From Roseibium sp. (GTDB taxonomy: Bacteria > Pseudomonadota > Alphaproteobacteria > Rhizobiales > Stappiaceae): 64,000 bases of DNA. The position numbers and the translations under genes were made by a program. The notes under the pieces were generated by a model. That model was not told the DNA's origin and made no database searches. It was given only the letters and a program-made list of their open reading frames with translations. Below, in pieces: positions 35,496 to 44,067 of this stretch (position 1 is its first letter; each line of letters begins with the position of its first letter). The stretch lies in assembly GCA_017643215.1 (NCBI GenBank), contig JAEPNV010000003.1, forward strand, positions 248,001-312,000, given 5' to 3'.

Positions 35496-36155
35496 ATGAC
35501 CACCATCATTACCCGTCTTTACAACGACAAACGAAAAGCGTCGCGTGTGGTCTCCGCTTTGAAGTCGGAGGACTATCTTGAGCGGGATATCGACGTTGTG
35601 ACCGGCAAGGATGATCCGGACGACACCGATCATTCGGCGATCCGCGGTGAGTTGAGGAAAGCCGGCGTTTATCCGAATGCGGCAACGATCTATGCCCAAA
35701 AGGTGGCCGAGGGACATGCACTCCTTGTCGTGCGGGCGCCCTTTGGCCGATCCCTGCGCGCCATTGAAATCACCGACAGTTTCCAGCCCATCCGGACCGA
35801 GGTGAAACACACCGAGGTCTTTGTCGGCACCCGCGACAAGCCCCGGGTCTATAATGACAAATACCTGCCTGTTCTCTTGGACGATACAATTATGACGGGA
35901 CGGACCACGCCCGGACTGATCGGGTCGGGCACACCGTTGTCGTCCCTTTTCGGCTTTCCGCTCCTAACGGATGGAAAGAACCGCACACGGCTCCTAACGA
36001 AAAACCCGTTCCCGCTGTCTTCCCTGTTCGGGCTGACACTGCTGACCAAAGGCGGTTCGAGGACCTCGTTGTGGACGAACAATCCATTCCCGTTTTCATC
36101 GCTTTTCGGCCTTCCGTTGTTGCTGAAAAAGCGATCGGAGAAATCCGCCGGTTAA
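35496..36155 (+). CDS. uncharacterised protein with C-terminal hydrophobic repeats, divergent from pucBAC
   Basis: A 219-residue protein I do not recognise with confidence. Residues 1-110 are a soluble domain (TTIITRLYNDKRKASRVVSAL) of the kind found in YflT-like stress proteins, where short helices alternate with strands. Residues 145-210 carry three copies of a 25-26 residue unit with the core PLSSLFGLPLLT, spaced by G-x-x-RT-x-L-x-T-x-NPFP. No signal peptide is visible. The start at 35496 gives the conserved-looking beginning; a frame extending upstream to 35265 enters the PpsR region and is not supported. The gene shares its 413-bp upstream region with pucB, so a role in antenna assembly or regulation is a reasonable guess. 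Real coding is supported by regular composition and repeat conservation at protein level. Confidence 0.65.
   Translation: MTTIITRLYNDKRKASRVVSALKSEDYLERDIDVVTGKDDPDDTDHSAIRGELRKAGVYPNAATIYAQKVAEGHALLVVRAPFGRSLRAIEITDSFQPIRTEVKHTEVFVGTRDKPRVYNDKYLPVLLDDTIMTGRTTPGLIGSGTPLSSLFGFPLLTDGKNRTRLLTKNPFPLSSLFGLTLLTKGGSRTSLWTNNPFPFSSLFGLPLLLKKRSEKSAG
35928..36125 (+). repeat. three in-frame protein repeats (SSLFG units)
   Basis: Units at protein residues 145-158, 170-184 and 196-210 share SSLFG followed by a short hydrophobic run (FPLLT, LTLLT, LPLLL). The period is 25-26 residues, about 75-78 bp. The DNA copies differ at synonymous positions, so selection has kept the peptide. Confidence 0.8.
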
Positions 36156-36366
36156 TCACCCCTCTTTGAAAAGCAAATCCAGCCGGTCAAAGGGTCGATC
36201 ATAGCGAACGCACAAGGTTCGCGGTGGTCGGCGCTGAGGGGATCACGGTATCCGACTTCCATAGTGCGTCTGTCCGTGTGTCTATCCGCTTCACGCAGGA
36301 CGCAGACGGCCGGGGCGTGACGGCCTGCCAGACGGGCATCGATCGCCTGCCTCCGGAGGGTTTGGG

Positions 36367-37248
36367 TCAAACAGGCAAGCTGGCGCCGGCCGGTACGCCG
36401 GGACTTGAGACCTCCACGGCGATCTCGGCCAGTTGCCGAATGAGCGGCCGCCGATCAAGGCTCCTCCAGGCAAACGAGGTCTCCAGCGTGAGGCCCGTTG
36501 GAGCACCGGCCACCCCGTCCATCCCAAGTCCGAAAAGACCCGGAAACGCTTCTGGGGCAATCACGTCGCCGAATCCGGCCCGGGACAGGACGAAAGCGCC
36601 GAGCATTGTGTCGGCTTCGGCGGGTGCGAAGGACGCTCCGTACTCATCGTCCAGTCGGCCAAGCTGGGTCATGAGCACGGGCGCTTCGGCTCTCGGATAC
36701 CGAACGATCGGCCGGCCCGTTGCAGACTTTGGCCCGGGCGAGAACCGAAAAAGCGGTGCGGTGACGATATGCGCCTCGGACAGTCCGGGGGCGTGAAGCG
36801 GCGGGTGCAGGAAGGCCGCGTCAATACGGGCAAGTTCCAGGTGGCGCTCCAAGGCGGCCGTCGTGCTTTCAAATAGGCGCAGACGCGCTTGCGGATGACG
36901 CCGGCAAAACTCGGACAATGCCGGGATGACAAGTTGGCGCGCGGCGACTTGGGTCATCCCAATCCGGAGTGTTTGGCCAAGTCCGATATGCGCGTTCCGG
37001 GCGCTTTGGGCCGCCTCCTTGGCGGCGCTAATCACGCGCGCAGCCCCTTCTACGAATTGTTCGCCCGCGGGCGTCAACCGCACGCCGCCCCGCTCCCGGT
37101 CAAACAAGCGCACACCAAGATGCTCTTCAATCCTGCGCAGACGGGCCGATAGTGCGGGTTGGGTTACCTCAAGCCGCCGGGCCGCGCGCCGAAAATGTGC
37201 TTCTTCAGCGATGGCAATGACGCTCTCATAGTCGGTCAAACCCAGCAT
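36367..37248 (-). CDS. LysR-family transcriptional regulator
   Basis: A 293-residue LysR protein. The helix-turn-helix lies in AEEAHFRRAARRLEVTQPAL and SARLRRIEEHLGVRLFDRER. The rest is the usual two-lobed effector domain. The start at 37248 (MLGLTDYESV) is preferred over an upstream TTG. It is divergent from the P460-like cytochrome gene at 37372 and convergent with the repeat protein. It probably regulates the cytochrome pair; the effector is unknown. Confidence 0.9.
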   Translation of the reverse strand: MLGLTDYESVIAIAEEAHFRRAARRLEVTQPALSARLRRIEEHLGVRLFDRERGGVRLTPAGEQFVEGAARVISAAKEAAQSARNAHIGLGQTLRIGMTQVAARQLVIPALSEFCRRHPQARLRLFESTTAALERHLELARIDAAFLHPPLHAPGLSEAHIVTAPLFRFSPGPKSATGRPIVRYPRAEAPVLMTQLGRLDDEYGASFAPAEADTMLGAFVLSRAGFGDVIAPEAFPGLFGLGMDGVAGAPTGLTLETSFAWRSLDRRPLIRQLAEIAVEVSSPGVPAGASLPV

Positions 37249-37371
37249 TGGATAACTCTCATTTATCAAAATTATCGAAAACCAAGATCGACAACCCGTT
37301 CAATAGATCAGATTTATTGAGAAGGCCGACCGGATCAAGACAAGTCTCACCTGAAAACAAGGAGCGGCGGA

Positions 37372-37875
37372 ATGCAGAGGGTTATTGTCTTGTTGTGCAT
37401 CGGCCTCGTCGCGTATTCGGCCCGCGCCGATACGGCGCTCCAGACCATTGAACGGTACGGTGTGCCGCTTGTGGCTTATGCCCAGGTCGACCGGTCCGAC
37501 GGAACCAGCCGGCGTATGCTGACAACCAGGCAAACCATCGACCAAGCAGCTGCCGGCGAAGCGCTTCCAGACGGCACGCGGATTTTGATGGAAACTTACT
37601 ACCGGCCGGGCGACCTCAGCACCGTGTTTCATATGCAAAAGGTCGACGGCCGCTGGCAATATGGTTCCTTTAACGGACTGGGTACGCCAAACCTTGAGAC
37701 CCGCCCGCAAGCATCCTGCCTTTCTTGCCACGCGCAAGCCGCCGATACTGGTCTTGTGTTCACCAGACCAGCCCTTGATGCAGCCAGGGCGTTCGGAAAG
37801 TCGCGTTTTACATGTGACCGGGGCGGGAGAAGCCCTTGCGCGCTTCAAGTCTATCTGGAAGGTGCCGAAAGGTGA
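37372..37875 (+). CDS. cytochrome P460-like periplasmic heme protein
   Basis: A 167-residue secreted protein. The signal peptide ends at YSARAD. A single heme motif, CLSCH, lies in the second half (RPQASCLSCHAQAADTGLVF), after a beta-rich region (ILMETYYRPGDLS, HMQKVDGRWQYGSF). This arrangement matches the cytochrome P460 family, whose studied members oxidise hydroxylamine or bind NO. The specific activity is not inferable. The stop overlaps the GTG start of the following cytochrome b561, so the two proteins are probably made together and work as one electron-transfer pair. Confidence 0.7.
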   Translation: MQRVIVLLCIGLVAYSARADTALQTIERYGVPLVAYAQVDRSDGTSRRMLTTRQTIDQAAAGEALPDGTRILMETYYRPGDLSTVFHMQKVDGRWQYGSFNGLGTPNLETRPQASCLSCHAQAADTGLVFTRPALDAARAFGKSRFTCDRGGRSPCALQVYLEGAER

Positions 37876-38417
37876 ACGACCGGCATGGTCCCTGGCTCCG
37901 GCTGGCGCATTGGACAACCGTTAGTCTTGTTGCCGCGCAATGTACCCTGGCCGGGCTGAACGCGCTGCTTTACGAACCCCGGCCCGTTCTCGCCGAAGCG
38001 CTCGTTCAGGCCCACATTTCTCTCGGGCTGTTGATCTTGGTCTTGACTCTGGCGCGCCTTGCCATCCGATTGGGCCCATCCGGTCAGGCCGCACCGGCTG
38101 TTCGAACGGGTCTGCCAGGATTGGTTGGCGTGGTTCACAGCGGCCTTTACATCGTCCTTCTTCTTTTGCCCGTGACCGGATATGTGAAGCTTGCAGCGCT
38201 CGGTTATGAAATTCGGTTGTTTTCTGCCCTTTCCCTGCCCGCGCTGCCATTCGATCCATGGCTCTCCAGCTTGGCGCGGGTCGCTCATGTGTATTTAAGC
38301 GCCACACTCGGGGTCCTCGTTGCGGTGCATGTCGTCGGCGCGCTGCTGCATCGACATCTGTTCGGGTCTCCAATCCTTTCCCGTATGGCGATAGCGGGCC
38401 GGCGGTCCCGCGAATGA
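37872..38417 (+). CDS. cytochrome b561-family membrane protein
   Basis: A 181-residue integral membrane protein with four helices. Candidate heme b ligands are histidines in WLRLAHWTTVS, VQAHISLGLL, GVVHSGLYIV and LVAVHVVGALLHRH. The GTG at 37872 overlaps the preceding stop, a sign of translational coupling. Such proteins pass electrons between the quinone pool and periplasmic cytochromes. Here the partner is most likely the P460-like protein. Confidence 0.82.
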   Translation: MNDRHGPWLRLAHWTTVSLVAAQCTLAGLNALLYEPRPVLAEALVQAHISLGLLILVLTLARLAIRLGPSGQAAPAVRTGLPGLVGVVHSGLYIVLLLLPVTGYVKLAALGYEIRLFSALSLPALPFDPWLSSLARVAHVYLSATLGVLVAVHVVGALLHRHLFGSPILSRMAIAGRRSRE

Positions 38418-38551
38418 TCCAAACATCCGGCCCGGATCAGGTGGTCCCTTAAACGCTCATAAAGACGCGATACCGGCCATGCGCACCGGCGGCATCATTT
38501 CTTGAGTGTAAAACTCCGATTTTTCTTGACCCACGGGTTGGATCGTATACT

Positions 38552-38566
38552 TGAGTATTCGGGTCA
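38552..38566. promoter_or_regulatory. possible iron-responsive operator (TGA-N9-TCA)
   Basis: TGA, nine bases, TCA matches the RirA operator pattern of alphaproteobacteria and lies 37 bp before the iron-binding protein gene. The pattern is short and could occur by chance. Confidence 0.35.
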
Positions 38567-38602
38567 TGTTTGACCAGGATCGAATTCTCAAGGGAGATGT
38601 CC

Positions 38603-39634
38603 ATGTTTACCGTCCGTTCCCCGCTCGCCTGCGCCGGTGTCGCGGCAGCGTTGCTGCTCACATCCGCACCCGCCGCGCTCGCAGAAGGCGAACTGAACCT
38701 TTATTCCTCACGCCACTATGACACCGATGAACGTCTTTATTCGGACTTCGAAGAGCTGACCGGTATCACGATCAACCGCATCGAAGGCAAAGCCGACGAA
38801 CTGCTGGCGCGCATGCAGGCCGAAGGCTCCAACAGCCCGGCCGACATCCTCTTGACCGTGGACACCTCTCGTCTGCAGCGGGCCAAGGGCATGGAATTGC
38901 TGCAGCCGATTGAATCGGAAGTGCTGGAGGCTCGCCTGCCGGGTTATGTCCAGGATAAGGACAATCAGTGGTTCGGCTTCTCCCAGCGCGCGCGCATCCT
39001 GTTCTATGACAAGAACGACGTCAGCGATCCGCCGAAGACCTATCAGGATCTGGCCGACCCGAAATACAAGGGCCAGATCTGCATCCGCTCCTCTTCCAAC
39101 GTCTACACCCAGACCATCACCGCCGCCCTGATCGAGCATCTGGGTGAAGACGCCGTCAAGGAGTGGGCCGAGGCCGTTGTTGCCAATTTCGCCCGTGATC
39201 CGCAGGGCGGTGACACCGATCAGCTCCGCGGCGTCGTCTCAGGCGAGTGCGACATCGCCATGTCCAACACCTACTATTTCGGCCGGGCCATCCGCAAACC
39301 CGTCGACGGCGTGTCCGACAGCCTGGATATGTTCGGCTGGGTGTTTCCGAACCAGGACACCATCGGCGCGCACATGAACCTGTCCGGCGGCGGGGTCGCG
39401 GCCTTTGCCCCGAACAAGGAAAACGCGGTCCGGTTCCTGGAGTACCTCGCCTCTGACCAGGCTCAGCAATACTTCTCGGCCGGCAACGATGAGTATCCGG
39501 CGGTACCGGGCGTCGGCATCAGCCCGTCCGTTGCCCAGCTCGGCTTCTTCAAGCCCGACGATATTGAGGCATCGGCAATTGCGGCCAACATTCCCGCCGC
39601 TCAAAAGCTGCTGAATGAGGCTGGCTGGAAGTAA
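38603..39634 (+). CDS. fbpA: FbpA-type ferric-iron ABC transporter binding protein
   Basis: A 343-residue periplasmic binding protein. The signal peptide ends at PAALAEG. The family opening is LNLYSSRHYDTDERLY, and the paired tyrosines that ligate Fe(III) are in SNTYYFGRA. It delivers ferric iron to an FbpB/FbpC permease. The start at 38603 has AGGGAG at proper spacing; an ATG at 38597 is an alternative. The matching permease gene is convergent, at 39718, rather than downstream, and no ATPase gene lies near. Confidence 0.9.
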   Translation: MFTVRSPLACAGVAAALLLTSAPAALAEGELNLYSSRHYDTDERLYSDFEELTGITINRIEGKADELLARMQAEGSNSPADILLTVDTSRLQRAKGMELLQPIESEVLEARLPGYVQDKDNQWFGFSQRARILFYDKNDVSDPPKTYQDLADPKYKGQICIRSSSNVYTQTITAALIEHLGEDAVKEWAEAVVANFARDPQGGDTDQLRGVVSGECDIAMSNTYYFGRAIRKPVDGVSDSLDMFGWVFPNQDTIGAHMNLSGGGVAAFAPNKENAVRFLEYLASDQAQQYFSAGNDEYPAVPGVGISPSVAQLGFFKPDDIEASAIAANIPAAQKLLNEAGWK

Positions 39635-39660
39635 TCCCTCGCTCACAGCCAACAAACAAA

Positions 39661-39698
39661 AAAACGCCCTCCCGCCGATCTTGGCCGGAGGGCGTTTT
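39661..39698. terminator. bidirectional terminator between fbpA and fbpB
   Basis: A perfect 12-bp inverted repeat (AAAACGCCCTCC with GGAGGGCGTTTT) carries A and T tracts at both ends, so it can end transcription from both convergent genes. Confidence 0.9.
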
Positions 39699-39717
39699 GC
39701 TTTAGGAGCAGCGCCGT

Positions 39718-41391
39718 TCAAGAGGGCAGCATGGAGGTTTCTTCGATCCGCGCGGCATTGGAGCGGCCAGGGGTTGGATGGCGCGCCAGCATCCGGCATA
39801 CGAGTATGACCGGCAAAAGGCCGACGGCGACAATCACCAGCGAGGGAACGGCCGCGCCCGCGAGCCGTTCATCGGCGGCAAGCCGATGTGCTTGCACGGC
39901 CAGGGTGTCAAAATTGAACGGCCGCATGATCAAAGTCGCGGGCAGTTCCTTCATCACATCGACAAACACGATCAGGAGCGCGGTCAGGACCGACGGCCGC
40001 AGGATCGGCAAATGGACCCGCCACAACATGCCCATCGGCGACTGCCCGAGCGTCCGGGCGACCGCATCGACATTGGGATGGATCGTCGTCAATCCGCCTT
40101 CAAAACTGTTCAGCGCGGCGGCCATGAACCGGACCATATACGCCATCACCAGCACCGTGATCGTGCCGGTGAAGATCAGTCCCGTCGAAATTCCGAACCA
40201 GGCTTCGGCGCGCGCATCGATCCAGTTGTCGAGCAGCGCGAAGGGCACCAGCAGACCGACGGCGATCACGCCGCCGGGCACCGAATACCCGATCCGTCCG
40301 ATATGCGCCGCGCCCATCGCCAGCCGGCCCGGGTTGAGACGCTGGTTGAAGGCGATCAAAACGGCGGCCGTCACGGTTGCCAGCGAAGCGACACCGGCAA
40401 GCGTGATGGAATTCCGGATAAACCCGAGATACCGGTCCGAAAAGAGGTCCTGTTCCGACCCGATCCCCATCTCGAAAAGCAGAATCAGCGGCAGGACGAA
40501 CCCGAAAAACACCGGCCCACCGCACAGCAGGATCGCACCGAACCGGGCCCAGCCGTGCAGCTCCGCTGGCGGTGAGCGCTCGAACCGCTTGCCCGCCCCA
40601 TGACTGCGCGCGGCCCCGCGCTGGGTTCGCTCCAGGATTGCCAGGAACAGCGCGAAGATCAAAAGACAAAGCGCCAACTGCGCCGCGCCGCCCCGATCGG
40701 CGAGCGAAAACCAGCTTGTATAGATCCCGGTCGCGAAGGTCTGGATCCCGAAATAGCTCACCGTGCCGAAATCCGCGATGGTTTCCATCACCGCAAGCAG
40801 CACACCGCCGGCAATCGCCGGCCGCGCCATGGGCAGCGAAATGGTCCAGAACGCCCCCCAGGGACCACGGCCGAGCGCACGGGCGGCAAGGTTCGCGGTC
40901 GCCGATTCCTGCATGAAAGCGGCGCGCGCCAGAAGGTAGACGTACGGGTACAGCACAAGCGTGAGCATGATCGCCGCACCGCCGACACTGCGCACCTCGG
41001 GAAACCAGTAGTCGCGCGGCCCCCACCCGGTGACCGCCCTTAGGGCTGTCTGCACCGCGCCTGGATGATCCAGAAAATCGGTGTAGGCATAGCCCATGAC
41101 GTAGGCGGGAAACGCGAACGGCAAAGCCAGCGCCACCTCGAACAGCCGCACCCCGGGAAACCGGGTCATTGTGACCAGCCACGCCGTGCTCACCCCGATC
41201 ACCGCGGTGAATACCGCGACCAGAACCATCAGCGCGAGCGTCGTGAGGGTGTAGCGAAGCAACACGGTATCGGCGAGATGCGACAGGGTGTCGAGCGAGC
41301 CAAGGGACGCGGCGACAGCGACAGCAACCATCGGCAGCAGGCACAGACCGGCGACGGTCAGCGCGGCGACGGTCAGCGGTTTGCCAGCCAA
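39718..41391 (-). CDS. fbpB: FbpB-type iron ABC transporter permease
   Basis: A 557-residue membrane protein with about 12 helices in two homologous halves, each with an EAA-type loop (ARALGRGPWGAFWTISLPMA, then ARTLGQSPMGMLWRVHLPIL). This fused two-unit form is typical of FbpB/AfuB permeases. The start is uncertain: the frame begins with TTG at 41391, has no good ribosome site and continues open upstream toward a GGAGG near 41460, so about 20 more residues are possible. It is convergent with fbpA. The ATPase needed to power uptake must be encoded elsewhere. Confidence 0.88.
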   Translation of the reverse strand: MAGKPLTVAALTVAGLCLLPMVAVAVAASLGSLDTLSHLADTVLLRYTLTTLALMVLVAVFTAVIGVSTAWLVTMTRFPGVRLFEVALALPFAFPAYVMGYAYTDFLDHPGAVQTALRAVTGWGPRDYWFPEVRSVGGAAIMLTLVLYPYVYLLARAAFMQESATANLAARALGRGPWGAFWTISLPMARPAIAGGVLLAVMETIADFGTVSYFGIQTFATGIYTSWFSLADRGGAAQLALCLLIFALFLAILERTQRGAARSHGAGKRFERSPPAELHGWARFGAILLCGGPVFFGFVLPLILLFEMGIGSEQDLFSDRYLGFIRNSITLAGVASLATVTAAVLIAFNQRLNPGRLAMGAAHIGRIGYSVPGGVIAVGLLVPFALLDNWIDARAEAWFGISTGLIFTGTITVLVMAYMVRFMAAALNSFEGGLTTIHPNVDAVARTLGQSPMGMLWRVHLPILRPSVLTALLIVFVDVMKELPATLIMRPFNFDTLAVQAHRLAADERLAGAAVPSLVIVAVGLLPVILVCRMLARHPTPGRSNAARIEETSMLPS

Positions 41392-41683
41392 GGTTCGGCG
41401 CGGATGCCGGGTGGACTGTCCCGTTTTGATGCGGTTTGCCAGGAGATCCGTCAGGACATGTCCTCCGCCCTGGTGCGAATGACGCCCGCAGCATCAGCCG
41501 TGTTCGCCCCACAGGTCATTCCGGGCCGTCCAACCTCAAAGGGAGCACGCACGATAAACTGTCATCCCATGTTCAACTTTACGCCCTAAATCGCAAACGC
41601 CCCGTAGAACGTCAAGGGCAGCGACAAACAAGCGGGCACGCGATCGTTAAAGGGCACCATGCGAAAGCCGGTTCTGACAAAAG

Positions 41684-42205
41684 CTACGGCGTTGTTTCAC
41701 CAACCGGCAGGCGTGCCAGGAGCCAATCGGTGAGCGCTTCATCCTCAGGCGGTAGAGCGACGGCGAGACCGCCGGTGAAGTCATTGAACGCAGCCGTATT
41801 GAGCGAATTGAGCCCCACCAGAACCGGTAGGCCGCGGGCAAGCGCCTCGGCGATCACCGGCCGGAAACCCCGGCCGTCGGCCTCATGCTTGCCGAATTTG
41901 TTGACCAGGAGAAAGTCGGCGCCTCGATCAAGCGTCGCCCCGACCTGCGCAACGGCGGTTTCAAGCGCCGCGGGGTCCAGACGGCAACCGCGCGCATGCC
42001 GGCCAAGGCTCTGCGAGATGCGCAAGGTCGGCCCGTCGGGAAGGATTTTGACATCCATGTCGCACGGCCCCTCGTCGCCGCACGCAGTGTTGATCTGAAC
42101 CGTGCCGCACGGCCGGTACCCGCGCGCCGAGAGCGTTTCGGAAAGCTTGTAAAGAAGCTGATCCATATCGCCCCGGCCGGGCGCTGAGGTATAGGCAATG
42201 TCCAT
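41684..42205 (-). CDS. DUF2478 family protein
   Basis: A 173-residue protein beginning MDIAYTSAPGRGDMDQLLYK. It shows the family-typical CDMDVKILPDG and DFLLVNKFGKHEADGRGFR. DUF2478 proteins resemble P-loop NTPases of the THEP1 type and occur near molybdenum transport or cofactor genes, but their biochemical role is not established. No molybdenum genes lie in this window, although SoxC needs Moco. The ATG at 42205 follows GGAAGAGA. A link to SoxC is speculative. Confidence 0.72.
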   Translation of the reverse strand: MDIAYTSAPGRGDMDQLLYKLSETLSARGYRPCGTVQINTACGDEGPCDMDVKILPDGPTLRISQSLGRHARGCRLDPAALETAVAQVGATLDRGADFLLVNKFGKHEADGRGFRPVIAEALARGLPVLVGLNSLNTAAFNDFTGGLAVALPPEDEALTDWLLARLPVGETTP

Positions 42206-42284
42206 CGTGTCTCTTCCACTCACTTACCACGGTCTTTGATCCGCCAACCATGTACCGGCCGGTATATCCGCGCGTGTTTGTTAG

Positions 42285-42953
42285 TCAATCGATAGGGTTT
42301 ACGCCAAACAGCCATGGATGAATCCACAACAAAAACACGTAGAGCAAAACACCACACCCGGCCCGCACCAGCGCGCCCGGCCACGACAGGGGCCGCGGCG
42401 CCAGGGGCTGCGCCGCAACAGCTTCGCGAAGCGCGGACCATCGCGCGCCCATGTCCCGCTTCTTGCGCCGATCGACCAAGCGGCGACCCAAGAGCGCGAA
42501 ACCCGCGAAACTTCCAAACACCAAGATGTGCGCGACATCGCCATTCGGGATCAGGTGCGCGCCCGCCCACAGGGCCAGTGCAACGAGCAATGGATGGCGC
42601 GTGTAGCGCACGATGCCGGCCCGCGGCGGATCAAAATGGTCGTTCTGCGCGCCGCCGAAGGAAAACGGATTCGGCCGCCCGATCGCAGACGCAACGATCA
42701 GGCAAACGACCGGCATGACACACAACGGAACCAGGTTTTGCCAAGGTGCCCAGGACCACAACGGCACGTGCGGCGCCCGCGCGGCGGCGATAAACAACCA
42801 GGCCGCCATCAGAAGCGACAAAGCCGAGTAGGCCAAACCGAATCCGGCCGCGCCAAGCCGTGCGACCAGCCAGGGCCGCACCGGCGGACGCAGGGGAAGC
42901 GTATGCGTCCCAAAGAACGCCAAAAAAGCCACCGCGAGTTCAAGCCAGCCCAC
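42285..42953 (-). CDS. NnrU family membrane protein
   Basis: A 222-residue integral membrane protein with six hydrophobic segments. It matches the NnrU family by its N-terminal AVAFLAFFGTHTLPLRPPVR, a central YTRHPLLVALALWAGAHL and the related GDVAHILVFGSFAGFALLG. NnrU accompanies nitrite and NO reductase genes in denitrifiers and is related to isoprenylcysteine methyltransferase-like membrane enzymes. No denitrification genes lie in the window, and function outside that pathway is unknown. Confidence 0.85.
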   Translation of the reverse strand: MGWLELAVAFLAFFGTHTLPLRPPVRPWLVARLGAAGFGLAYSALSLLMAAWLFIAAARAPHVPLWSWAPWQNLVPLCVMPVVCLIVASAIGRPNPFSFGGAQNDHFDPPRAGIVRYTRHPLLVALALWAGAHLIPNGDVAHILVFGSFAGFALLGRRLVDRRKKRDMGARWSALREAVAAQPLAPRPLSWPGALVRAGCGVLLYVFLLWIHPWLFGVNPID

Positions 42954-43013
42954 TTCAGATAAGTCCCTTGATCGCCGCTGAGTTCAGTGGGAACGGTCCG
43001 TCGTAAAACCACC

Positions 43014-43916
43014 TTATCCGAACCGTTCGTCCAGCACCCGTTCCACTTGTCCGGCAAACTTCGCCGCGGCCACCGGAAGCGCGCGGCCGCGAAGCTGGCA
43101 CAGATAAAGCGTTCCGGCGGGCATATCCCGGTCATCGATCGGCAGGCTCATGACGCCGCCCTCGGAGCCCGTTTCCGGAAGTCCGATCGGAATCTGGAAT
43201 GAAATGAGCTTTTCGCGTCTGGGATAGCACCTTAGGAACTCAAAACTGTCGGATTCGACGGACACCGGCAGGGAGACGGACGAGCGCTTGAGCGCCAGAT
43301 CGAGCAAATGCCGGACACCGTATTGGGCAGCAGGAAGTCCGATCGGATAGTCGGCGCAGTCCCGGATCCGCACTTTTTTCTGACCGGCCAACGGATGGTC
43401 CGGCGCCATCACCGCATGCAAGGTCTGGGGCACGGAAACAAGCACTTGAATGTCGCGCAGATAGACCGGCTCGAAAATCAGCGCGATGTCGGCGGACAAA
43501 TCCACCAGCGCCTGCTCGGCGGCGGCCCGGTCGCGCAGACTGACGCTGAAGGTGACCGCGGGATGCTCCGCGCGGTAGTCGGCGATTTGCTCGGGCAGAA
43601 AATAGGGCAGCAACGCCTGGCTGCAGGCGATGGCGACATGACCGCGCCGCTCGCCGGCCAGATCCGCGATTTGGCTCTGCACCTTCTCAAAATCGGACAT
43701 CTGCCCGCGGATATGGGCGATCAGCAGTTCGCCGGCCGTGGTCAGCCGCACGCCGCGCGGCAACCGCTCAAAGATCGCGACACCGAGTTCCTCTTCCAGC
43801 CCCAGCACGCGGCGGTTCAAGGCGGTGGACGTGATGGCCAGCGTTTCGGCCGCCTTCCGGATAGAGCCGGCCCGCGCGATTGTGTCGACATAGGCAAGCG
43901 GCATCAAATGGCGCAT
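43014..43916 (-). CDS. LysR-family regulator, probably of the triuret/biuret operon
   Basis: A 300-residue LysR protein with the HTH in DTIARAGSIRKAAETLAITS and TALNRRVLGLEEELGVAIFE. The effector domain follows. The start at 43916 gives a regular N-terminus; a TTG at 43961 and an ATG at 43904 are alternatives. It is divergent from the BMP-type binding protein gene at 44068, so it is the natural candidate to control the transporter-hydrolase operon in response to a urea-derived ligand. That link is inferred from position. Confidence 0.88.
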   Translation of the reverse strand: MRHLMPLAYVDTIARAGSIRKAAETLAITSTALNRRVLGLEEELGVAIFERLPRGVRLTTAGELLIAHIRGQMSDFEKVQSQIADLAGERRGHVAIACSQALLPYFLPEQIADYRAEHPAVTFSVSLRDRAAAEQALVDLSADIALIFEPVYLRDIQVLVSVPQTLHAVMAPDHPLAGQKKVRIRDCADYPIGLPAAQYGVRHLLDLALKRSSVSLPVSVESDSFEFLRCYPRREKLISFQIPIGLPETGSEGGVMSLPIDDRDMPAGTLYLCQLRGRALPVAAAKFAGQVERVLDERFG

Positions 43917-44067
43917 GGGAAGATGGCAGACCTGTGCATTTTTTACAGCGGTTCGATGCAAACTTAGCAGACGACAGCACCGGGGTCAGCCCGCATGGTT
44001 GAAAGAGATAGAATAGGCGCTCCGAAAGCGCCTGCCGCGTTCAGACATCACGACAGGAGAGCCGGAC

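Noticed and set aside
40100-41512. 470-residue minus-strand frame overlapping fbpB
   Set aside because: Same strand but a different phase from fbpB; Arg/Cys-rich, no membrane helices, while fbpB has two EAA loops.
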